This document shows positions 46,801 through 53,918 of a DNA stretch of 64,000 bases, piece by piece. Origin of the DNA: Planctomyces sp. SH-PL62 (lineage in GTDB: Bacteria; Planctomycetota; Planctomycetia; Isosphaerales; Isosphaeraceae); contig NZ_CP011273.1 in NCBI RefSeq assembly GCF_001610895.1, forward strand, positions 930,001-994,000, in the 5' to 3' direction. Every line of letters starts with the position of its first letter. The stretch's first letter is position 1. The translations under genes were made by a program, and so were the position numbers. The notes beneath the pieces are model-generated. The model searched no databases and was not told the origin of the DNA. It saw only the letters and a program-made list of their open reading frames with translations.

Positions 46801-47119
46801 GAGACCGATCGACGCCGACGGCCGGGCGACGCTCGCGGCCCGCTTCGACGCGCCCGGCGAATACCTGATCACCGCCGTCTTCCTCGGGGGAGGGGGCTTC
46901 CCGACGGGCCAGTCGAACCACCTCCGTCAGTTGGTGCTGGCCGATCCCATCCCGGCCTCGGGAGGGCCTTCCGGCCAGGCCGCCCCGCCGTCCCCCCGGC
47001 GGGACCAGTCGCTGGCCGCGGCCGAGATGCGGCGGACGGCGTTCGCGACCGCGAGGGCCGAGCGGCTGGCGAGGCTCGCCCTGCGTCGGCCTCCCGCCCT
47101 GCGATCGGCCCGACCCTGA
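43847..47119 (+). CDS. Giant surface protein 1: Arg-rich ELLEDR N-terminus, FG-GAP-like propeller, Ig-like repeats
   Basis: 1090 residues. The N-terminus lacks a classical signal peptide. It has MIVVADLASG, then a basic motif RRRRSLRPRPELLEDRLVLA at residues 26-45, similar to the LEPR-XLL-type start of large planctomycete proteins. A seven-bladed-like propeller follows (about 50-440), with repeated blades of the form AxSxDGxxLA and SGGxWxxxxxLxxP. Then comes an Ig-like domain (about 450-550, VTDPVDQLGRPLSTVTFTAA), and a series of Big_3-type Ig-like modules with conserved VTLT/GYTY strands up to about 1045. The C-terminus is a basic helix AERLARLALRRPPALR. It is presumed to be an adhesin or surface layer component. 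Its sister gene follows in tandem. Confidence 0.88.
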   Translation: MIVVADLASGTPSAASSSRSSRIGPRRRRSLRPRPELLEDRLVLATTGPFYFQAELAATPPPQNAALAGSVAISQDGLTIAATSDSRVGDPGPGSVTVFTKQDGVWAGEAVLAPPELEGGPWHTDTVAMSADGDRLVFAISTESVRGPLVMSVYDRSGGEWTSTQTITIPDSGFHRALAMSGDGRVIAVGLPSGGSEDPNARGLVRTFEESGGTWSSTAELRFPEESRGDGMGTSVSLSGDGRTLAVGVRNPPDASGSVLLFEDGDAGWGLASRIGTSERYWDGPKTALSADGDHLLVGGVQIDEDVQRVYSRAFAYARDESGWVAEGAFVGVEEDAGGLPLALAIDADGTRAVIGVDGRGFIPGSAFVYARTGSNWGRIDELADPEAFVGSRFGASVAIGGGSVVVGDPTKDNPAGGGAAFVFREPQGFEVVTDPVDQLGRPLSTVTFTAAAGGAEGITAQWQVSADGGATWTDVPQARGLSLAVVPTLADSGKQYRAVFTDGGGATVVSRAATLTVAEATPLITIEVSDDHVFFYEPMTITVRLHSDGSTPRVPDGGAVEVGMQLFKQTVRVYNGVATLTIPANVFRPGIYTITATYDGAADPVFGSGFGYTTQVIQKAFVKVETQPLATRPVVGRPVDLSAIISQVEPDLLDGTGPTGYALFYGLGDGLGAAFLERPPHPPVLPSTVTYTATFTRPGDYAVVVYYAGDDWNEPLASGNFFITVDPAPTSIQLDPSGTQYADYGEAVFYTVTVTTDDLRPAPGFVSVRSPFYTGPGEFALDAQGRARIPIQGLPAGGRSVTFTYTDPDGLHASREITAAIGVYKAPTTVTLETARPSVAEGDMALVTATVRYASSDFAPASGFVELYVGSRLTGRYALGPGGRVSVPTYYLAAWSYTLTAVFVESGNLQGSVSNQVVQQVTPRPAPPTEAATAVAVWSTASPIRAGQALEFVAQVGGVVGGSGSPRPTSGLVRFYLGLKPIAERPIDADGRATLAARFDAPGEYLITAVFLGGGGFPTGQSNHLRQLVLADPIPASGGPSGQAAPPSPRRDQSLAAAEMRRTAFATARAERLARLALRRPPALRSARP
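45139..45440 (+). repeat. Ig-domain segment shared with surface protein 2, copy 1
   Basis: About 300 bp that is nearly the same as 48829-49130 at the DNA level, including the blocks for VTDPVDQLGRP and PTLADSGKQYRAVF. The adjacent propeller regions are much more diverged, so this portion has either been conserved by selection or homogenised by gene conversion. Confidence 0.7.
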
Positions 47120-47304
47120 CCCGGGGCGAGCGCGATCGGGACGGACGGATCGCGGAGCATGAGAAACGGCGGTCGGGGGGGGGCCCGGGAACGGTCGGCC
47201 CCGTCCCCCGGCGGCCTTCGGCGAGGCTCAGAAGCGGGCTCGAAAGGTTCGCCCCCCCCACGGGGGATCCGGCCGAGTCCTGAATCACGATCCCGACGCG
47301 GCCC

Positions 47305-47457
47305 GCACGATCGGTCCGATGAAATTCGGAAACGTCCATGCCGACAGGTGGACGGCGGGGATCGTGATTGCATAATAGGGGCGTGGCGGCCGCGAAGTGG
47401 GTCCCAAACCGAAAGGGACGCCGAGCCGCCGCCCGTCCTCGCAGCCGGGAGCCGCCC
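47305..47457 (+). repeat. Duplicated upstream region, copy 2
   Basis: Matches 43693-43846, including GATGAAATTCGGAAACGT, GATCGTGATTGCATAATAGG and the leader just before the ATG (CGTCCTCGCAGCC...). Differences are scattered single bases and short indels. Confidence 0.85.
47371..47376 (+). promoter_or_regulatory. Candidate -10 element, surface protein 2
   Basis: CATAAT in the retained block of the duplicated upstream region, 82 bp before the start codon. Conservation in both copies, where many neighbouring bases changed, suggests function. Confidence 0.35.
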
Positions 47458-50400
47458 ATGATCGTCGTCGCAGACCGAGCGAGCGGGACCCCGTCGGCCG
47501 CCCCCGCGTCGAGACCCGCCCGCACGGGCGCCCGCCGTCGCCGTTCGCTGCGGCCCCGGCCCGAGTTGCTGGAGGGCCGAGTGGCGCCGGCCTCGGGGGC
47601 TGGGCGGCTTTGGACGGGGCTCCGATCCCGCCGGTCCAGGTCTCGTCCTCATCGACGACCGATACTTATTTTCAGCAGGCCCAGCTGACCTCCCCGGTTT
47701 CGGGCGACGATCTCCAGTTCGGGTGGGGGACGTCGCTGACCTCGGACGGCGAGACCCTGGCGATTGGAGCGCCCGGAGATGACTCGACGCCGGGGGCGGT
47801 CTACGTCTACGCGCAGAACGAGCGAGTCTGGACCGAGACCGCCAGGCTCGCGCCCCCCACGGGCGTCACCGCCGACCGATTCGGCCTGGGCGTCGCGATC
47901 AGCGGCGACGGGACCACCCTGGCCGTTACATCCCTGGTAGGCGAATGGAGGACCGGAGGGGCGTCGCTGCATGTCTATTCGCGATCGGGATCCGACTGGA
48001 ACCTGACGCAGACGGTGACGATGGAGACGGGCAACGGGTTCGGCGGCTGGATTTCCATCAGCGACGATGGGGGCGTCATCGCAGGCGGGGCTGGGTTCGA
48101 TGAGGAAGCAGTCGGGGCCGCTTACGTCTTCTCGCGGACGGACGGCGTCTACGCGATGGAGCCACCGGTCGTCGCGCCCGACGGCGCGCCGGGGGACATC
48201 TCCGGCGAGCCGACCGCCCTGAGCGGCGACGGCCAGACTCTGGCCGTCGGATTCTCGCGCAGCTCCTCGCAGGACTTCGGCTTCGGGGGCGTGTACGTCT
48301 ACGAACGATCGGGATCGGGCTGGGCGCTGGCGACCACGTTGCGCGCCCCGCAGGGGTCGTCCCTCGGGGCGAAGGTCGCCCTCAACGGCGACGGCTCGGT
48401 GCTCCTCACCAGGGGCCTGGCCTCGGACGGCCCCGGGGGGCTCGTCTATCAAGGGCTGATCTTCACCAAATCCGGATCCGCCTGGATCCAGACGGCCGAG
48501 CTGGTCGATCCCGAGCCGTCCTTGCAGGGCTCGTACGGCGAATGGACCGCCTTGAGCCAGGACGGCCTGACGGCTGTAATCGGCGCGCCTCGCCGAGAAG
48601 GGCCGGGCGGAGCCGACTCGGGGGCGGCCTACGTCTTCAAGAGCTCCGGCTCGACCTGGACTCAGGTCGCGAAGTTGGCCCTCCCCGACCACGCGGACCA
48701 GGCGTACTTCGGCACCCAGATCGCCGTCCGGGGCGCGACGATTGCCGTCGCCGCCCCCGGGGCGACGGTCGGGGCCAACAAGGAGCAGGGCACCGTCGTC
48801 GTCTATCATGAGCCCCAGGGGCTCGAAGTGGTGACGGACCCCGTCGACCAGCTGGGTCGCCCTCTGACGACGGTCACGTTCACCGCCGCCGCGGGCGGGG
48901 CCGAGGGGATCACGGCGCGATGGCAGGTGAGCGCCGACGGCGGCTCGACCTGGACCGACGTCCCCCAGGCCCGGAGCCCCTACCTCTCCTTCGTGCCGAC
49001 CCTGGCCGATTCGGGGAAGCAGTACCGCGCCGTCTTCACCGACGGCGGCGGCGAGACGGTCGTCAGCCGAGCCGCGACGCTGACCGTCGCCGAGGCCACG
49101 CCGCTGATCACGATCGAGGTCTCGGACAATTACGTCTCCTACTATGAGTCGGTCACCTTCGCGGTGCGCCTCCACTCGGACGGCTCGACCCCGAGAGTGC
49201 CCGACGGAGGCGTCGTCGAGCTCCGCATGGACCCGATGAGGCCGTCGGCCCGGGTCTACAACGGCGTCGCGACCTTCACGTTCCCGGCCAACACCTTCGG
49301 GCCGGGCGACTACGGGATCGAGGCGATCTACGACGGGGCCGACGACCCCGTATTCGGCTCGGGCTCCGTCCAGACGAGGCAGACGATTCACAAGGCGTTC
49401 GTCACGGTCGAGCTCCAGCCGCCGGCGACGCGAATCGAGGCGGGCCGGCCGGTGGACCTGTCCGCGATCATTCCCCTCGCCCAGCCGGGCGGATCGATCA
49501 GGCCGATCGGCTACGTCTTGATCCGCGGAATCGGCGACGACATCGGTGCCGCGCGTGTCGTGAGGCCCGGCTCCAGCGAGGCCGGTCCGTCGACCGTGAC
49601 CTATGCCGCCACGTTCCCCCGGTCGGGGGAGTATGCGATCACATTCCAATACCTGGGCGATGCATGGAACGAGGAGGCGGTATCCGAGACCCTCATCCTC
49701 ACGGTCGATCCCGCGCCGGCCTCGATGCACCTCGATCCTCCGGATACGCAGTACGCCGATTACGGGGAGGCGGTCTCTTACACGGTGACCGTCCTGACGG
49801 ACGACCTCCGCCCGGCCTCCGGCTTCGTGACCGTCAAGTCTCCCACATACTCGGACAGGCGCGCCTACGTCCTCGACGCGATGGGACGTGCGACCATCCC
49901 CGTTCGGGGAGCGCCTCCCGGCGGGAATTTCGTGACGTTCACATACACGGACCCGGACGGGATCTACTCGAGCCCCGCGACCACCGCGGCGATCGGCGTC
50001 TACAAGGCCCCGACGACCGTGACGCTGACGACCGACGTTCAATCCTTGTCCGTAGGCTCCACGGCCAAGGTCACCGCGACCGTCCACTACGCCTCCTCGG
50101 ATTTCAGGCGAGCGTATGGGTTTATCGAGTTGTACGTCGGGAGCCGACTCACCGGCAGGTACGAGCTCGGGCCGGACGGCCGCGTGAGCGTGCTGACCCA
50201 ATACTTCGCGCCGTGGACCTACACCCTGACGGCCGTCTTCGTGGAGACGGACAGGCTCCAGGGGAGCGTCTCCAACCAGGTCGTGCAGAAGGTCGGCCCG
50301 TCTTCGCATTCGTATCCGCTGTCGACCGTCACCGTGGCGTCGTCCGTGAACCCGAGCCAGGCGGGTCAGATGCTGGATTTCGTCGCCCAGGTGGGCAACG

Positions 50401-50792
50401 CCCTACCCGGCAGGCCCGGGCCGACTTCCGGGCTGGTCCGATTCTATCTCGGCCTCGACCCGATCGCGGAACGACCGATCGACTCCGACGGCCGAGCGGT
50501 GCTCAAGGCTCGCTTCGACGAGCCCGGCGGCTATCTCATCACCGCCGTCTACGTCGGGGCCTGGGATCTCGGCTTTGCGCCGGGCCAATCGAACCACCTC
50601 GGCCAACTCGTGGTCGCCAGGCCCGTCCCGGCCTCGGAAGGGCCTATCAGCCAGACCACCACCCCACTTTCTCGGCGAGAACAGGCCCTGGCCGCGGCCG
50701 AGATGCGGCGGGCCGCGCTCCTTACCGCGAGGGCCGAGCGGTTGGCGAGGCTCGCCCTGCGTCGGCCCCCCGCCATGCGAAGCGGTCGCTGA
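47458..50792 (+). pseudogene. Giant surface protein 2 (paralogue of 1), apparent -1 frameshift near the N-terminus
   Basis: About 1111 residues if one base is restored near 47595-47599. The start ATG 47458 gives MIVVADRASG and RRRRSLRPRPELLEGRVAPA at residues 26-45, exactly the positions in the other two giants. That frame then stops about 30 codons later, while the matching frame (GWAALDGAPIPP, TYFQQAQLTSPVSG) runs to 50792. Adding a G to TCGGGGGCT gives SGGWAALD and joins them. The body is a propeller with SDGETLAIGAPG-type blades, an Ig-like domain, Big_3-type repeats and a basic C-terminus AERLARLALRRPPAMR. The overlapping frame from 47397 that bypasses the motif is unlikely to be the real start. 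Sequencing error versus true inactivation cannot be told from this sequence. Confidence 0.85.
48829..49130 (+). repeat. Ig-domain segment shared with surface protein 1, copy 2
   Basis: Near-copy of 45139-45440 with scattered base changes. The same order and spacing of conserved blocks is kept in frame. Confidence 0.7.
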
Positions 50793-50839
50793 GTGCTTTG
50801 TTTGAGGAGCCGGGTCGCTCGCCCGCCGGGCGTCTCGGT

Positions 50840-51868
50840 TCACTCGGCCGCCAGCGGCGACTCCAGCAGCCGGAGCGTCGCGGCGTCGGCGTCGATCTCG
50901 GCGGGGACGCCGTAGGGGAGCGCGGCGTTGTGGGGGATGTGGCCGACCGGGAAGCCGGCGAGGACCGGGAATCCCCTGTCGGCGAAGTAGTCGCGGAAGA
51001 CGGCCGCCAGCTCCTTCTCGTCGGCCCCGTCGAAGCTCCCCAGGACCACGCCGGAGAGGCCGTCGAGGAGGCCGGCGAGGCGAAGTTGGCTGAGCATCCG
51101 GTCGACCCGATAGGCGGCCTCGTGCGTGTCTTCGAGGAACAGGATGCGGCCCTTCGTCTCGATCTGGTAAGGGGTGCCGACCGTCGCCGCGACCAGCGAG
51201 AGGTTGCCGCCCGTCAGCCTGCCGGTCGCCTTGCCGGGAACCAGCGCCTTGGGCCGCTGGGCCGGCGAGGGGGCCGGGATCGTGAGCGCGGCCTCGGGCG
51301 ACGGGGAGTCGGCGTACGTCCCGGTGCGGAGCAGCCGCCAGAGGAGGTCGGAGGCGTACTTGCGGTCGCCGTCCTCCCGATTGAGCGAGGCCAGGGGCAT
51401 CGGGCCGTGGAAGCTCACGAGTCGGCACTTCGCGCCGATCGCCAGGTGGAGCCCCGTCAGGTCGGAGAAGCCGAGGACGATCTTCGGGTGCTCGGCCAGC
51501 GCGTCATAGTCGAGCCGGTCCAGGATGCGGGTCAGGCCGTAGCCCCCCCGGCAGGCGAAGACGGCGCGGGCCTCGGGGTCGCGTAAGGCCTCGTTCAACT
51601 CGGCCGCCCGCTCCTCGTCGGTCCCGTTCAGATAGAGGTGCCGGCGCTCGATGTTTTCGGGGACGACCACCTTGTAGCCCTTGGCCTCGAAGAGTTCGCG
51701 ACAGCGCCGGACCTCGTCGCCGGAGACCACACCGGCCGGGGCGACGAATCGGATGACGTCGCCGGCGCGGAGGGGCCGGGGCCTGGTCCAGTCCTCACCG
51801 GAGGCGAGGGCGCACGAGAGCAGGAACGCGGCGAGGAACGCGATCGGGCGGGACGAATTGCGGAGCAT
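50840..51868 (-). CDS. Exported LD-carboxypeptidase, S66 family (LdcA/MccF-like)
   Basis: 342 residues with an N-terminal signal sequence (hydrophobic to about residue 23, with a possible lipobox LLSC at Cys19). The S66 serine peptidase shows nucleophile Ser135 in VLGFSDLTGLHLAIG, the catalytic Glu in FLEDTHEAAYRVDRML and the His in PVGHIPHNAALP. LdcA removes the terminal D-Ala from the murein tetrapeptide during recycling; MccF-type members cleave peptide-nucleotide antibiotics. The exported form here suggests a role in the wall or envelope. It follows the dimethylformamidase-like gene on the same strand after 98 bp, and converges on surface protein 2. Confidence 0.9.
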   Translation of the reverse strand: MLRNSSRPIAFLAAFLLSCALASGEDWTRPRPLRAGDVIRFVAPAGVVSGDEVRRCRELFEAKGYKVVVPENIERRHLYLNGTDEERAAELNEALRDPEARAVFACRGGYGLTRILDRLDYDALAEHPKIVLGFSDLTGLHLAIGAKCRLVSFHGPMPLASLNREDGDRKYASDLLWRLLRTGTYADSPSPEAALTIPAPSPAQRPKALVPGKATGRLTGGNLSLVAATVGTPYQIETKGRILFLEDTHEAAYRVDRMLSQLRLAGLLDGLSGVVLGSFDGADEKELAAVFRDYFADRGFPVLAGFPVGHIPHNAALPYGVPAEIDADAATLRLLESPLAAE

Positions 51869-51966
51869 CAGGGAGCCGCCGGTCAGGGTGAGGAAGTGAG
51901 GTGGAGGGACGATCCACCGGGGGAGGGAGCCGGTCGACCCCACCCCCCGGCGACGTTCGGCGAGGC

Positions 51967-53481
51967 TCAGGGAGTGCCGCGCAGGCGTTCGAGCAGGTTG
52001 GTCGTGATCCGCTGGACGCGCGGGTCGACCCCCTTGGGCCGGGTGTAGACGTCGGGCATGATGAACCCGGGGGGGCTCGACAGGCCGGTCGCCCACCAGA
52101 TGGTGGAGGCGTTGAAGACGAAGTTGTTCTTGGGGCCGGGGTAGATGGTGGCCGTGTAAACCCCTTCGCCTCGGGGGCTCTTGGTCGGCCCGCTGGCGAC
52201 GATCTCCAGGCCGGGGATGTCCCAGGGCTCGCCGTGCCATTCCCAGCCGACGAGGCCGCCGATCGCGTCCCCCTGCTTCATGTCCGTCCCCTGGAAGAGC
52301 CAGTGGTCGGGCTTGGTGCAGATCCAGTCGCCGCCGCCGGTGACGGGGAAGGTGCTCTGCGCGCCGATCAGCGTGGCCTCGTTCGGCCCGTTCTTCTTGA
52401 AGAGCGCCTCCTCGGGGAAGCCCTGCTCGATCTCCTCCTTGCGAGGCGAGCCGAACCGGCCGACGCGCTCGATGATCCGGCCGGGTCGGCCGTCGCTCGA
52501 CGGGTGGATGTCGACGACGCCGCAGATGCTGTTGCCGGACAGGAAGGCCAGGTTGAGCCCGTCGTCGCGGGCCTTCTTCATGTTCTCGAACATCTCCAGC
52601 GACCAGTACTCGTCGTGGCCGATCGAGATCCAGCCCTTCGCGCGACGCAGGCCTTCGGGATCGAGGTGGGTGTCGATGTTGGAGATGTAGGTCAGGTCGT
52701 AGCCGTGCTGCTCCATCCAGAAGGCCAGCGGGAACTCCCAGAGGAGCCACTCGCCCGAGCCGACGGAGAGCGGCGCGTCGAAGATCTGGCAGTACTTGCC
52801 GTAGGGGCGATCGAAGCTGGTCTGGACGTCCGGGCCCCAGTACCAGTTCTTCTTGCCGTCGTCGTAGAGCGCGAACTGCGACGGCCATCGGTTGTAGGCG
52901 TTCCAGGTGTTGTCGGAGACCTGGAACAGATAGTCGGCCTGGCGGTCGTCGCGGACCACGAAGACGACGTAGCTCTCCAACCCCTCGCGCTCGGCCCTGA
53001 GCTTGCCCAGGTAGACGCCGCTGACCCAATCGTCGGGGATCTTGAAGGAGGCGCAAGGCTCCCAGAGGCACTCGCGGAGCCGCATCGGGCCGATCTCGGG
53101 ATCGGGCTGGACCTGACCGGGGAACGTTCCCAGCTTCTCGACCAGCCGCGCCCCGTGGCCCTGATAGAAGCCCATCCGGTACAGCTCGATCGTGAACCGC
53201 GAGGCCGGATTGGTGCTGACGTGGAAGGTGATCGTCTCGCCGGGGCGGATGCTGGTGTGCGAGACGTAGCCCTCGATCCCGGGAGAACGGAAATTCGTCT
53301 TGGGATCGACCCGGACGTTGGTGTTCATCCAGTCCCGCGTGCCGGGCTTCTGGTTCTCGACACGGATGCGGTCGGGGTCGGCGGGGGTCGCCGCCCGGAC
53401 GGGGATGACGGTGGAGGCCAGGCCGGCCGCCGTCGTGGTCTTCATCCAATCGCGCCGATTCATGCCCGGAGGCGGTGCCAT
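51967..53481 (-). CDS. Tat-exported N,N-dimethylformamidase beta-subunit-like protein
   Basis: 504 residues. A Tat signal (NRRDWMKTTTAAGLAST) leads a protein whose body matches the beta-subunit-like family of N,N-dimethylformamidase: RVENQKPGTRDW, GYVSHTSIRPGETITFHVST, IELYRMGFYQGHGARLV, and the SIGHDEYWSLEMFENMKKAR segment in a Rossmann-like domain. Many Planctomycetes and actinobacteria have such proteins with unknown substrate; the small alpha subunit of true DMFase is not nearby, so DMF hydrolysis is not implied. The ATG at 53481 is chosen for its AGGAGGG seven bases upstream; the ATG at 53463 (MNRRDW) is an alternative. Its upstream region is shared with the divergent giant surface protein 3. 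Confidence 0.88.
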   Translation of the reverse strand: MAPPPGMNRRDWMKTTTAAGLASTVIPVRAATPADPDRIRVENQKPGTRDWMNTNVRVDPKTNFRSPGIEGYVSHTSIRPGETITFHVSTNPASRFTIELYRMGFYQGHGARLVEKLGTFPGQVQPDPEIGPMRLRECLWEPCASFKIPDDWVSGVYLGKLRAEREGLESYVVFVVRDDRQADYLFQVSDNTWNAYNRWPSQFALYDDGKKNWYWGPDVQTSFDRPYGKYCQIFDAPLSVGSGEWLLWEFPLAFWMEQHGYDLTYISNIDTHLDPEGLRRAKGWISIGHDEYWSLEMFENMKKARDDGLNLAFLSGNSICGVVDIHPSSDGRPGRIIERVGRFGSPRKEEIEQGFPEEALFKKNGPNEATLIGAQSTFPVTGGGDWICTKPDHWLFQGTDMKQGDAIGGLVGWEWHGEPWDIPGLEIVASGPTKSPRGEGVYTATIYPGPKNNFVFNASTIWWATGLSSPPGFIMPDVYTRPKGVDPRVQRITTNLLERLRGTP

Positions 53482-53918
53482 CGTGGAACCCTCCTGAAGT
53501 GCCGTCGCCCCCCCTCGGGGGGCAGTGTCCTCAATATGGATCGTCCCGCCCACGCTCGCAACCCCGCGGTGCCTCCGAGGGCGAGAGTCGCCCGAGGCGG
53601 TACGGCCGCGTCTGTTGCGTGCGGGCAACATAAGGCAGGGTTATCTTAGGCGTTTTTTTGGACGTTTATTACCGACGAATCCATAGGTGGAGTTGTGATT
53701 CGTGCATTTTCAGCGAGTCTGGGAGCGACGCGCGTGGTCCCCCGAACGATTTGGGTGGAAACGAACCTTCACGGGGTGCTAGATTGCGATGACTCCGCGC
53801 TCGTCGGCCCTGGTCGTGGGTCCTTCCGGTGACTTCGAAGTCCACGGGTTTCGGCGTCCGCCGCCCGGGACGCCGCCGCGAGCGGCACCTGGTTTCAACA
53901 TCCATGGGAATCGCCCTC
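53482..53918. other. 437-bp divergent region upstream of surface protein 3
   Basis: Should hold promoters for the dimethylformamidase-like gene and surface protein 3. An AT-richer stretch is centred at 53640-53710, with a seven-T run (53653-53659). A TAGATT hexamer (53780-53785) is a possible plus-strand -10, without a well-placed -35. No similarity to the duplicated upstream regions of the other two surface proteins was seen, and no gene. Confidence 0.45.

Larger units (their letters stand above)
47120..47457. other. 338-bp gap between surface proteins 1 and 2
   Basis: The right half (47305-47457) is the second copy of the duplicated upstream region with its CATAAT element. The left half (47120-47304) shows no gene or hairpin that I could support. 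Confidence 0.6.

Noticed and set aside
43883-46921. 1012-codon antisense frame across surface protein 1
   Set aside because: Arg/Asp/Gly-rich shadow without any recognisable domain; the plus-strand frame has a paralogue in the same orientation.
47397-47660. Alternative start giving a longer uninterrupted frame for surface protein 2
   Set aside because: Translating this segment in that frame gives an Arg/Pro-rich sequence unrelated to surface protein 1, and loses the shared N-terminal motif, so a frameshift is the better explanation.
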